This document shows positions 1 through 7,369 of a stretch of DNA of 64,000 bases, piece by piece. The notes beneath the pieces were generated by a model. The model did no database searches. It saw only the letters and a program-made list of their open reading frames with translations, and was not told the DNA's origin. The number at the start of each line of letters is the position of its first letter. Position 1 is the stretch's first letter. The translations under genes were made by a program, and so were the position numbers. The DNA lies in the NCBI GenBank assembly GCA_947625755.1, contig CANQPJ010000009.1:1-64000 (forward strand). The letters run 5' to 3'. The stretch comes from an uncultured Lachnospiraceae bacterium (GTDB lineage Bacteria; Bacillota; Clostridia; Lachnospirales; Lachnospiraceae).

Positions 1-554
1 TCATACCCCAATGTAACATTTTTCACATTGCCCAATACTTTTACCGGTGCAGTCTGGTTTGTTGTCGTTCCATTCCCAACTTGTCCATACTCATTAAATC
101 CCCAACAATATAAATCGCCTGTTTCTGTAATTGCCGCACTGTGATCATACCCCAATGTAACATTTTTCACATTGCCCAATACTTTTACCGGTGCAGTCTG
201 GTTTGTTGTCGTTCCATTCCCGACTTCTCCGCCATCATTAATTCCCCAGCAATATAAATCACCTGTTTCTGTGATTGCCGCACTATGTCCAGCACCTAAT
301 GAAACACTTTTCACGTTGCCCAATACTTTTACCGGTGTAGACTGGTCTGTTATCGTTCCATTCCCGACTGGTGCATTTCCCCAGCAATATAAATCACCTG
401 TTTCTGTGATTGCCGCACTGTTCCACATAACTAATGAAACACTTTTTATCGTTTTATCAGCATTTTCCTCTGCATTAACGTTTTGTACTTGCGACATCTC
501 TCCACAAAATAGCACAATTATAAGAACCGTTGATATAATTTTCTTTAATTTCAT
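1..554 (-). CDS. Secreted RCC1-repeat protein, partial (runs off the left edge)
   Basis: The minus strand is open from an ATG at 554, preceded by an AGAGGT ribosome site, to the window edge, so the C-terminus is missing. The product starts with a Lys-rich, hydrophobic signal peptide. It then repeats a unit of about 50 residues containing AAITETGDLYCWG, VGNGT and TPVKVLGNVK, which is the RCC1/BNR seven-bladed propeller repeat. Three units plus the start of a fourth are visible, and their DNA is almost identical, so the array probably grew by recent duplication. It is likely exported and may bind ligands or protein partners. It lies at the left end of the accessory region in the same orientation as the relaxase tail at 1081, so it is probably cargo of a mobile element. 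Family assignment is firm; function is unknown. Confidence 0.85.
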   Translation of the reverse strand, partial: MKLKKIISTVLIIVLFCGEMSQVQNVNAEENADKTIKSVSLVMWNSAAITETGDLYCWGNAPVGNGTITDQSTPVKVLGNVKSVSLGAGHSAAITETGDLYCWGINDGGEVGNGTTTNQTAPVKVLGNVKNVTLGYDHSAAITETGDLYCWGFNEYGQVGNGTTTNQTAPVKVLGNVKNVTLGY

Positions 555-669
555 AGGTACCTCTTCTTTAGATATAAATTTCTTTCATTAATTATATTCG
601 TTTTTTCCGAAGATATTCAAGTATCAGAAGTTATTATATGCTAATCCTATAAACATGGGAGGGCACAAA

Positions 670-894
670 ATGATTGATTATTCTCCATTCTGGGAAACAT
701 TAGAAAAATCAACTGAAAATTGGTACACATTAACCAACAAATATCATTTGTCACATAGTACCCTTCATAGGTTAAAACACAATCAGGATATTTCTATGAA
801 GACAATTAATGATTTATGCCGTATTCTGAATTGTCAAATACAGGACATTGCTATATATGTTCCTTCCAATACGGATCAACCTCTTAATCCATAA
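670..894 (+). CDS. Small XRE/Cro-like helix-turn-helix protein
   Basis: A 74-residue protein. The ATG at 670 is preferred over the one at 655 because GGGAGG lies about 7 bases before 670. The central part (YHLSHSTLHRLKH followed by STMK-like TINDLCRILNCQIQDIA) fits the compact HTH_26 type of Cro/CI domain, with the typical end 'LC..L.C...DI..Y.P'. It resembles the regulator at 31028 in the last 25 residues. It is divergent from the RCC1 gene, so it may control that gene or a lost element module. DNA binding is inferred from the fold; no operator was found. Confidence 0.75.
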   Translation: MIDYSPFWETLEKSTENWYTLTNKYHLSHSTLHRLKHNQDISMKTINDLCRILNCQIQDIAIYVPSNTDQPLNP

Positions 895-1047
895 CTATCC
901 TGCTATGCAATTCTATAAAATTCCGTACAAGTTATCTTTTATCAGTTTATCATATTTCAACAACAAACGAAATGCTTATCATTAATCTTAAACTATTTTT
1001 TATGTCATTCCAACAACCCTTGCATCATATATAACTTAACAGCAAAA

Positions 1048-1087
1048 AAGGTAATTAGACACAATCTCTGAACTGTGCCATTACCTT
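1048..1087 (-). terminator. Terminator of the relaxase-tail remnant
   Basis: The arms AAGGTAAT and ATTACCTT surround a 24-base loop region. On the minus strand the stem is followed by TTTTTT. It overlaps the last codons of the remnant at 1081. A comparable AAGAAGGTA stem ends the intact relaxase at 17766-17795. Confidence 0.6.
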
Positions 1088-1543
1088 CTTCTTTTATCTA
1101 TATTGCTATCAAACTCTATTTCCTCTGCCCTTGCAGCCACTCTTCCTTCCAGTAACTCATCTGTTTCTTCCACAGCATCCTTAAACAGAAACTCAACAAA
1201 CTCCCCGCCATACGCATCTGCCAGTTCCGCTTTTGCCTGTTGCTCCATTTCCGATCTTATCTTTAACCTTTCTTCTAAAACTTCCTTTTCTTCCTCCGGC
1301 TCAACCTTATTCTTTGCAATATCGTATTCCAGATATGAGATATCTTTATCTGCTTCAATCTTGTCTGCCATCTTTTCCAATCTTGAAATAATCTCCCCAT
1401 ACCGTTCTTCATTCTCGATACATTCTTCCATTTCGTACATGAAATACATTTTATAAAGCTGTGGTAAATCCCTTAACTGTCGGTTTATGTGATAAAGTTC
1501 CATTTGGATTTCCTTTAATTATTCCTTAGCCTGTTCCCTTTGC
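1081..1543 (-). pseudogene. Remnant of a MobA/MobL relaxase (C-terminal tail only), copy 1
   Basis: The 140-residue open frame from 1503 matches the last 140 residues of the intact relaxase at 17791-19335 (shared ELYxIxRQLRDLPQxYK, MYEMEECIE, VEPE-EKEV, ADAYG, AVEETDELLEG, VAARAEEIE). DNA similarity continues upstream of the ATG to about 1543 and then stops, so this is a truncated gene and not a small independent one. The catalytic N-terminal half (Tyr and HxH motifs) is absent, so it cannot nick DNA. It marks a former mobilizable element left of 1971. An independent role for the acidic coiled-coil tail is possible but has no support here. Confidence 0.8.
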
Positions 1544-1583
1544 TACATCTCTCTTCACGGCATTTGCGTTAAATGATTTACTT

Positions 1584-1724
1584 CAATGAGTCACGTACAG
1601 CTCGAAAACCTTTGGTTTTCTCGCTGATGCGGCATTCGCCGCATAAAAAGAAAAGACACATCCGGTGTCGTGAATGCAAACATTCCCACACCGAATGTGT
1701 CTTTCCATTTTACGTGACTCATTG
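1584..1724. repeat. Multi-arm foldback repeat next to tRNA-Lys 3' copy
   Basis: A perfect 14-base outer stem (CAATGAGTCACGTA, 1584-1597, with its complement at 1711-1724) encloses three inner hairpins: GAAAACC/GGTTTTC, ATGCGGC/GCCGCAT, and a 17-base arm at 1652-1668 pairing with 1688-1704 with one mismatch. A second element of the same design lies at 22677-22829. Both sit directly downstream of a tRNA-Lys 3' half. Confidence 0.7.
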
Positions 1725-1733
1725 CTTACGCAC

Positions 1734-1817
1734 AAAAGAAAAGTACCACCCCAGGCAATTTAATGTCCGAAACGGTACCCGCGTGCGCCTCCAGGGGCTC
1801 GAACCCTGCACACCCTG
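1734..1817 (-). repeat. Copy of the tRNA-Lys 3' half and its downstream flank (att-like)
   Basis: These 84 bases match 22826-22909 with one mismatch. Bases 1784-1817 are the T-arm, acceptor strand and part of the anticodon stem of tRNA-Lys on the minus strand. The match ends at CACCCTG inside the anticodon stem. The 5' half is missing, so no tRNA is made here. This is the typical left scar of integration into a tRNA gene. Confidence 0.8.
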
Positions 1818-1970
1818 TGTGACCTGATAGATTTTATAAGATTTTATTTGAAGTCAAATATTGTTATATCATATATCGCAATTCCTTTATTTATAGGCAT
1901 TTCAGGTGTTATAACCTGTTAAAGAAATTTAGTAACAAAATATAATATTTTTTAAAAAGCAGAAAATTTT

Positions 1971-2130
1971 GTGGGCAAGATTTTTGTTGTTGGAGCCTAT
2001 GTTGTACGAATATTAGTATGTATAGAAATTCGGTTATTGCGTTTATTTACAATAAATTTTTAACCTTGTTACTATGATTTGTATCTCTAATGAAATTATT
2101 ATTAACTATGTTGATTTTTGAAATTGACTC
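1971..2130. repeat. Left-end repeat of element A
   Basis: About 150 bases are closely similar to 10479-10640, including GTGGGCAAGATTTTTG and a run reading GGAGCCTATGTTGTACGAA. The same 12-base start (GTGGGCAAGATT) occurs at 22596-22607, the right end of element B. The stretch from 1818 to 1970 is AT-rich and shows nothing else recognisable. Confidence 0.7.
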
Positions 2131-2137
2131 AATATAA

Positions 2138-2163
2138 AAGCCAGCACACTAAAATGCTGGCTA
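2138..2163 (-). terminator. Terminator of the 3401-2227 operon
   Basis: GCCAGCA and TGCTGGC form a stem with an 8-base loop. On the minus strand it is followed by TTTTATATT. It lies 64 bases past the stop of the small membrane protein at 2227. Confidence 0.75.
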
Positions 2164-2226
2164 ATAACAAAAGATTCTGTTACAAAAAAACATCTTTTGC
2201 ACTCTCTACTTTAATTATCGGATTTT

Positions 2227-2394
2227 CTATACAAAAAATGACGAAATTAGTACTATTACAATTCCTATAATTGACATAGATAATCCCAAAACTACAAATT
2301 TATCTAAACTTTCTTTTTTTGCACGTGTCACCTGTTCAAGCCAAAGACAACCAAAACCAATGACAAGTGCAATTAATAAACTTCTATTTCCCAT
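2227..2394 (-). CDS. Small two-helix membrane protein (55 aa), possible immunity protein
   Basis: This gene starts at 2394 in the sequence TAATG, so its ATG shares one base with the stop codon of the secreted-protein gene upstream. That indicates translational coupling. The product has a hydrophobic segment (LLIALVIGFGCLWL), a charged turn (QVTRAKKESLDK) and a second hydrophobic segment (FVVLGLSMSIIGIVIVLISSFFV). No family is recognised. Its size, topology and position right after a secreted protein with a cationic C-terminus fit a bacteriocin-type immunity protein, but this is inference from context only. A terminator follows at 2138. Confidence 0.6.
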   Translation of the reverse strand: MGNRSLLIALVIGFGCLWLEQVTRAKKESLDKFVVLGLSMSIIGIVIVLISSFFV

Positions 2395-3386
2395 TAAAAT
2401 GAACAATTACTCCTTATATCTGAAATACCTATTAAATCTGCACCTAATCCTGCTAATCCCGATCCAAAGTCTGACCATTTAATTTTTGTCCACCATTTGC
2501 CACCTAATTTTTTGCTAGCTTTTATCGCTGCAATAATTCCTTTAGCTGCCTTTCTAACCCCTCCGGCTGCCTTAATTGCTTTCTTTATTTTAACTATTTT
2601 AGCCGCTGTAAAAATAGTAGTTCCGATAACCCATATAATTGTTCCTGCACATTTTGTAACTTGCCAAAATGACGGATCCGCAACAACAGGAAAAGCCGTA
2701 TTTTCATCAAAATCAATATGTTGAATAATTTTGTTTCCCTCTATTACATAATAAGTATTTAACTCATTACCATTTGCATCTTTTGCCCAAGGTGCATCTA
2801 TTATAGATATAATTTGATTCGTATTATCTACTAAATATACTTCACCAGTATCATATTCATCACCTAAATATTCAGCTGCCGAAACTAATTTGCAACCTTC
2901 ATCAAGATTATACTCAAAAGAGTAATCTTTCTGCGCATTAGCATCATCAATAACGATGGTTGTTCTATAACCTTCAAAGTTAATAGAATCATTTGATTCT
3001 TGTAAACTTTGAACTCCAATAGTAATATTTTCGTCTGAATTTTGATACATTACAATACCTGAATCCGAAACATATGCTTCACTATTTTCCACTTCCTCTG
3101 GTAATTGCATTCCTGTCGTATTTCCTAAACCATCATCAATAATAATCTCATCATTTGAACTTTCAGGAATTTTTACAAGAGCCTCATTGCCATCAGCTAT
3201 TACTGCATATTTTGAATTACTATTATAATCCAGATTTGTGTCTTCTGTACCTGTAACATCAATTATTGACTGTGCATTGTCTTCTAATCCTCTTGAAACT
3301 TCATTTGCATTAGCAATACTGCAATCACATGTAAACACTGCTAATGCACAAACCATTGAAATAATTTTCTTAGTAAATCTCTTCAT
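2394..3386 (-). CDS. Secreted protein with cationic C-terminal segment, unknown function
   Basis: A 330-residue protein with AGGAGG before its ATG. Residues 1-27 are a signal peptide (Lys-rich start, hydrophobic core, ANA end). Residues 28 to about 235 are acidic and probably beta-rich, ending in a FPVVADPSFWQV stretch, a motif seen in various secreted Gram-positive proteins. A hydrophobic stretch (about 240-260) and a strongly cationic Ala/Lys/Ile-rich segment (about 262-295) follow, then a Gly-rich tail ending in SNCSF. It is the middle gene of a three-gene operon with a PedC-like thioredoxin upstream and a small membrane protein downstream, under a LytTR-type promoter. It may be a bacteriocin or toxin precursor whose C-terminus is released; I do not recognise the family with certainty. 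Confidence 0.7.
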   Translation of the reverse strand: MKRFTKKIISMVCALAVFTCDCSIANANEVSRGLEDNAQSIIDVTGTEDTNLDYNSNSKYAVIADGNEALVKIPESSNDEIIIDDGLGNTTGMQLPEEVENSEAYVSDSGIVMYQNSDENITIGVQSLQESNDSINFEGYRTTIVIDDANAQKDYSFEYNLDEGCKLVSAAEYLGDEYDTGEVYLVDNTNQIISIIDAPWAKDANGNELNTYYVIEGNKIIQHIDFDENTAFPVVADPSFWQVTKCAGTIIWVIGTTIFTAAKIVKIKKAIKAAGGVRKAAKGIIAAIKASKKLGGKWWTKIKWSDFGSGLAGLGADLIGISDIRSNCSF

Positions 3387-3400
3387 AATATCCTCCTTAA

Positions 3401-3919
3401 CTAATTTCGAAATAAATCTTTACCTAATTTTTCCAAATCATCTTTAACAAGACAATTATAAACAGTAGTGATTTTTCCATTTTTTATATGAATAATTGAT
3501 GGTATCTCTGTTATTCCTATTTCCTCCATAAATTTTTTCATATTACTTTTTTCACTAGCTTTACATTCAGTATTAAAATAATGTATTTTCAAATTATTAT
3601 CTTTTAATTTTTCTAATAATTGTGGATAATAATCCTGACAATCTTGACAAGAAGGTCTTCCTATATATATCCATGCATCTTTTTTGTCAGTTTGAAAATC
3701 ATAAATTTCTTTTTGGGAAATTCTTACTAAATAATCTGCATCATTCTCTTGAATAAAAGTTTCTTCTTCAATCGCTTTAAAATTACTACTATTTTCTTTT
3801 TTACTAAATTTAATACAAAGTATCGTCCCTAAAAAAAATATTAATAACAATACTATTATTATCTTAATCCGTTTTTCAGTTCTAATATAATTGTCCTCCT
3901 CTGTTTTGTATTTTTTCAA
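3401..3919 (-). CDS. Membrane-anchored thioredoxin-fold protein, PedC/bacteriocin-accessory type
   Basis: After an N-terminal anchor (RIKIIIVLLLIFFLGTILCIKF) the protein has a thioredoxin-like domain with the redox motif CQDC in 'IYIGRPSCQDCQDYYPQL', then a cis-Pro region (EIPSIIHI). This is the pattern of the bacteriocin transport accessory proteins (PedC/BrcD) that form disulfides in exported peptides. The start is uncertain. The TTG at 3919 has no Shine-Dalgarno, while a strong AGAGGAGG stands 8 bases before an in-frame ATT at 3886, giving a natural N-terminus (RTEKRIKII). It is the first gene of the operon, 15 bases from the secreted protein, which ends in a Cys-containing tail and could be its substrate. 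Confidence 0.75.
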   Translation of the reverse strand: MKKYKTEEDNYIRTEKRIKIIIVLLLIFFLGTILCIKFSKKENSSNFKAIEEETFIQENDADYLVRISQKEIYDFQTDKKDAWIYIGRPSCQDCQDYYPQLLEKLKDNNLKIHYFNTECKASEKSNMKKFMEEIGITEIPSIIHIKNGKITTVYNCLVKDDLEKLGKDLFRN

Positions 3920-3937
3920 AGCTTTGAAACTTTGCTG

Positions 3938-4006
3938 ATTATATACTCTATTATTATTTTATTCAATAGATTTCTCACAAACGTTGAAAAAAACGACATG
4001 AACGTC
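3938..4006 (-). promoter_or_regulatory. LytTR-type tandem operator and sigma-A promoter for the 3919-2227 operon
   Basis: On the minus strand TTGAAT (3966-3961) and TATAAT (3943-3938) are separated by 17 bases. Upstream are two direct sites, GACGTTCAT (4006-3998) and AACGTTTGT (3985-3977), with a 21-base period. The second fits the LytTR consensus [TA][AC][CA]GTTN[AG][TG] fully and the first in eight of nine positions. A LytTR regulator is encoded next door at 4010-4708, so this is probably its target. Confidence 0.75.
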
Positions 4007-4012
4007 GTTTTA
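3986..4012 (-). terminator. Terminator of the 6012-4010 two-component operon
   Basis: AAACGAC and GTCGTTT form a stem around GTTCAT, followed on the minus strand by TTTTTTT. The stem begins at the stop codon of the response regulator and also contains the distal LytTR site. Confidence 0.7.
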
Positions 4013-4708
4013 CATAGATGCAAACTTTTTGTTCGCAGAAATATATCTCTTTTTCGTTTCTGTATATTTTCTAACACTAATATATGCTTTTTTATCTCCC
4101 GAAAAGTACACAAATTCTTTGTCTAAATGTTCGACAGCATTTAAATTAATTAGAAAAGATTTATGACACTTAAAAAAACCATACTCTTCCAGTTTCATTT
4201 CCAATTCATTGATTTTCTCATTACATTCATAACATCTATCTATTGTGTTTATAATAGATCCCCTCTTATTAGTTTCTATATATAGAATATCCTTAACTAA
4301 GATGTTTTTTGTATCGTTTCCATTTGTTCCTGTTAATGACAACCTATTTTTTCGATTAATTTGTCTTACCTTTTCAAATGCTTCTTTTAATTCCTCTTGC
4401 ATTCTTATTTTATCCACATACCGGAATGCATCCACTAGATATCCTTTTCTTGCACAATCCAAATGTGTCGTCAAAATTATAATAATACTTTCTGAATATT
4501 CTGTTTTATAATTTATTATGGTTTCAAAACCATCCATTTCTGGCATATCAACATCCATTAATACCACATTATATTCTCTGTTTTTTTTGATAAATTCTAC
4601 GCCTGATTCAAAAATATCTATTTTATCTGCTTCCTCCGTATAACCTTTCACAACATCTAATACCAGTTTTCTCCATTTTGCTTCATCATCAACGATTGCT
4701 ATTTTCAT
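4010..4708 (-). CDS. LytTR-family response regulator (AgrA-like)
   Basis: A 232-residue two-domain regulator. The receiver domain (1 to about 120) has the acidic pocket IVDDE and the phospho-acceptor Asp in VVLMDVDMPEMDG. The C-terminal part (about 130-232) is a LytTR DNA-binding domain with typical 'ILYIETNKRGSII', 'FFKCHKSFLINLNAV' and 'AYISVRKY' motifs. Its ATG overlaps the last four bases of the kinase gene, so the two are coupled. The likely target is the tandem operator at 3977-4006. Similarity to the regulator at 16989 is at family level only, so this is a separate system and not a duplicate. Confidence 0.92.
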   Translation of the reverse strand: MKIAIVDDEAKWRKLVLDVVKGYTEEADKIDIFESGVEFIKKNREYNVVLMDVDMPEMDGFETIINYKTEYSESIIIILTTHLDCARKGYLVDAFRYVDKIRMQEELKEAFEKVRQINRKNRLSLTGTNGNDTKNILVKDILYIETNKRGSIINTIDRCYECNEKINELEMKLEEYGFFKCHKSFLINLNAVEHLDKEFVYFSGDKKAYISVRKYTETKKRYISANKKFASM

Positions 4709-6012
4709 TTTGCTATATCCTCTTTTTCATTTTTTAATGTAACAGAAACAATAAATTTATCATCCTTGATTTCTATATCCATCAAGCCTTTACAGTCCGC
4801 AACACTGTCCTCAACATTTTTCATACCCCAACCATGATACTCTTTTTCATTCTTTGTTGTCTGTAATTTATTCTTATCCAATTTATTACTGTCACAATAA
4901 TAATTACCAATCTCTATGATTATTACTTTCTCCGTATATTGACATACTATCCATATATATTTTTTATCTGTTTTGTCTGCCGCTTCTATCGCATTATTCA
5001 GCAAATTAAAAAATATTGTACATAGATTGTAAGCACTAATATTACATTGAGATGGAAAATGACCACTTATATCTAGTTTTATCTTTTTACTTTTTGCTTC
5101 TGCACATGATTTAATTAACACAGCATTAACGATATCATTTCCTACATTAATACTGTTTTCCAAATCATCCACTTTTCCAATAATGTCTTGGAAGTACTCT
5201 TCAAACTCTTGATTTTTTCCTTCTTTCTTTAATTTGTTCAAAAAATAAAGATGCCCTCTTATATCATGCCTAAATTTTTTTGTTTCTTTTTCTCTCTCTT
5301 TGAGATATTCATAATAATTTACCTGTTTCTCTAAATATTGCTTGATAATTAATTCTTTTTCTCTATGCATATTTCTTGAAACCAATAATAATATTACAGA
5401 TGCCATCTGTACAAATAACCCCAAGGTTACTGATATGTATATAATAATATATGCAATTTTATTTTGATACACCATTTCTTCTAGAGTAACATGGGTCATC
5501 AATGCCAATATCAAAAAATCTGCAAATAAGTTCAATGTAAAAATAACCAGATACTTTACCTCAATGTTTCTTATGCCTCTATCTGTTATTTTTCTTAAAA
5601 TTATGCTAACAATGCCAATAAATCCTAATGATAATACCGCTACTAAAATATTCTCTATTAAACTACTATAATAATCCACAATTATACATACCATATTCAC
5701 TATTGACATTGATATCATATCAATTATTTCTACAATAATTGATACCCATACTGAACATATAATAATTTTTCTAGAATCTTCAATGTAACATATTTGCAAA
5801 ATTATTTCAATACATAACAAATAAATTATTAATGCAATTGTTTGGTTTTCTATCACATTAATAATTAGTGAGGCAACTATAGATATTATCAATATTTTTA
5901 TATCTCTATATTTATCTTTAGTTTTTGGCTTTAACTGCAAATAACTTCTACATATCAATAATATCCCTACAATATGTAAAATATTAGCAATAACATTACA
6001 AAATATACTCAT
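4705..6012 (-). CDS. GHKL sensor histidine kinase (AgrC-like)
   Basis: The ATG at 6012 is chosen because GGGAGG precedes it by four bases; the protein is 435 residues. The first 220 residues hold about six hydrophobic segments, typical of peptide-sensing AgrC-type kinases. A cytoplasmic linker follows, then the H-box FRHDIRGHLYFL, an N-box NLLNNAIEAADK and a glycine box HGWGMKNV. It is predicted to sense an extracellular peptide and phosphorylate the regulator at 4010. No agrB or agrD lies in this locus, so the peptide must come from elsewhere, perhaps from the secreted protein at 2394. Confidence 0.9.
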   Translation of the reverse strand: MSIFCNVIANILHIVGILLICRSYLQLKPKTKDKYRDIKILIISIVASLIINVIENQTIALIIYLLCIEIILQICYIEDSRKIIICSVWVSIIVEIIDMISMSIVNMVCIIVDYYSSLIENILVAVLSLGFIGIVSIILRKITDRGIRNIEVKYLVIFTLNLFADFLILALMTHVTLEEMVYQNKIAYIIIYISVTLGLFVQMASVILLLVSRNMHREKELIIKQYLEKQVNYYEYLKEREKETKKFRHDIRGHLYFLNKLKKEGKNQEFEEYFQDIIGKVDDLENSINVGNDIVNAVLIKSCAEAKSKKIKLDISGHFPSQCNISAYNLCTIFFNLLNNAIEAADKTDKKYIWIVCQYTEKVIIIEIGNYYCDSNKLDKNKLQTTKNEKEYHGWGMKNVEDSVADCKGLMDIEIKDDKFIVSVTLKNEKEDIAK

Positions 6013-6017
6013 TATTC

Positions 6018-6065
6018 CTCCCAAATTGTAAAATATGTTTAATTATAACATATTTTTACAATCTG
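6018..6065 (-). promoter_or_regulatory. Promoter of the kinase/regulator operon inside an inverted repeat
   Basis: TATAAT on the minus strand lies between the arms of a near-perfect inverted repeat (ATTGTAAAAATATGTT and AACATATTTTACAAT). The -35 region is poor. The arrangement suggests a repressor or activator dimer site, or a leader hairpin. Confidence 0.45.
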
Positions 6066-6231
6066 GGAAATTGTGGGTTAACTCCTGTTTGTTTAAAACC
6101 AACTAAAAAACCACTTATACCATCTTCCAATCAAAGGTAAATCCTTTCCGTATATACTTTTGTATTGTCCAGACAAGTGATAGAATACCTTTTTTATTTT
6201 TTCTGTAAATAGTTTTTACACCAACGTTGGT

Positions 6232-6580
6232 TTATTTTACATAAACGTTTGATAATTTCATTATATCTTTATCAATTTCTTCTTTCTCTGCCCTTGCAGC
6301 CATTTTACCTCCCAGCAATTCATTCGTTTCTTCCACAGCCCCATTAAACAAATAACCATCAAACTCTCTGCCATACATATCTTTCAATTCCTCTTTTGCC
6401 TGTTGCTCTAATTCCGGTCTGATTTTGACTCGTTCTTCTGAAACTTTTTCTGCATCCTCCGGCTCAACCTTATCCTTTGCAATATCATATCCCAGATATG
6501 CTATAGCCTTATTCGTTTCAATCTTATCTGTCATCTTTTCAAGTCCTGATATTACATCTTGTAAATCGTAACTTTCTACG
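6232..6580 (-). pseudogene. Remnant of a MobA/MobL relaxase (C-terminal tail), copy 2
   Basis: The translated stretch (KIET...YLGYDIAKDKVEPED, RPELEQQAKEEL, MYGREFDGYLF, AVEETNELLGGK, MAARAEK) matches the C-terminal end of the relaxase at 17791. Upstream in-frame similarity (DVISGLEKM against DTISRLEEM) continues to about 6565-6580, where the transposon region begins. The start codon of the open frame has no ribosome site. It is the broken 3' end of element A's relaxase, cut off by the transposon insertion or an associated deletion. Confidence 0.8.
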
Positions 6581-6612
6581 CTTCTGCTCCCCCATCTTCA
6601 GTCAAATAAAAA

Positions 6613-6673
6613 GAAGGTACAACGTAAAATATTCTGATGTATTATCCGTCAGATTGTTTTATCCTGTACCTTT
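6613..6673. repeat. Long imperfect inverted repeat in the transposon left end
   Basis: AAGGTACA and TGTACCTT form perfect outer arms. The interior also pairs (AAAATATTCTGA against TCAGATTGTTTT). It lies between the candidate transposon end and its first gene, so it may be a transposase-binding array or a leader hairpin. Confidence 0.5.
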
Positions 6674-6770
6674 TGTTATTATATCCACGTTACTATAAAT
6701 AATAGAAGCAGGAACCCAGCCCCTACCACAGTTCGGTTTCCTGCCTCATAAACTCAACATAGGTAAACCT

Positions 6771-7307
6771 ATGTATCGCAAGACTATGATAACCTTATTT
6801 GTGGATGAAAACAATCCTTTAACACCAACTTTTTACAATAATCTTATAACAAATCTTCAGTTTCACCGGCTTACATGCCCCTGTGGACACTCCGGTTGTC
6901 TGTCTGTTCATGGTTACTACCGTCGCTACATAAAAACTTCTGACGGCAAACTTCCTTTCCGGATCTGTCGTGTGAAATGTGAATGCTGTGGGCATACACA
7001 TGCCATTCTTTTATCTTCCATGGTTCCTTATTCCCAGATTTCACTTTCTGAGCAGGTATCCATTATTAATAATTATGAGAACTCTTCATCCCAGGAATTT
7101 CTCATGGAGCGCAACAACTCCATCGATGAAAGCAACTGCCGCCATGTCATCAGACAATATTTAATGCACTGGAAGCAGAAACTGCTTTCTGAACGCATTG
7201 GTTTTGATGGCATTGCTTCACTCACAACCTCCTGCTTTCAGTTCTTTTCGTGCCAGTTTATGCAGATTAAACGTACTCCAAATATTCTTTTTATCAATAC
7301 CACATAA
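6771..7307 (+). CDS. DUF6431-like zinc-finger protein of the transposon
   Basis: A 178-residue protein. The N-terminal half has a probable zinc-binding pair, CPCGHSGCLSVHGYYRR and CRVKCECCGHTHAILLSSMVPYSQ, a layout also found in the DNA-binding ends of ISL3-type transposases and in DUF6431 proteins. The second half has no recognisable nuclease motif. Proteins of this kind occur upstream of DDE transposase/ATPase pairs in Clostridia, which matches the genes that follow. It could help choose target DNA or bind the ends. No strong ribosome site is visible before this ATG, so the true start could be the ATG at 6786. The family name is from memory and should be treated as probable. Confidence 0.65.
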   Translation: MYRKTMITLFVDENNPLTPTFYNNLITNLQFHRLTCPCGHSGCLSVHGYYRRYIKTSDGKLPFRICRVKCECCGHTHAILLSSMVPYSQISLSEQVSIINNYENSSSQEFLMERNNSIDESNCRHVIRQYLMHWKQKLLSERIGFDGIASLTTSCFQFFSCQFMQIKRTPNILFINTT

Positions 7308-7369
7308 CCTTACACGACACCCTTCGCATATCCTCCTATACTTAAGAAAAAACAAAGGAGGTTCCGCTT

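Noticed and set aside
172-591. Plus-strand open frame over the left edge
   Set aside because: It lies antisense to the RCC1-repeat gene, whose minus-strand translation has clear repeats, a signal peptide and a ribosome site.
1573-1827. Plus-strand open frame of 84 codons
   Set aside because: It runs through the foldback hairpins and the tRNA-Lys 3' fragment; no ribosome site and no protein similarity.
6025-6231. Search for an agrD-like peptide in the first two-component locus
   Set aside because: No short frame with an amphipathic leader and a PE-type tail was found here or at 3920-4009.
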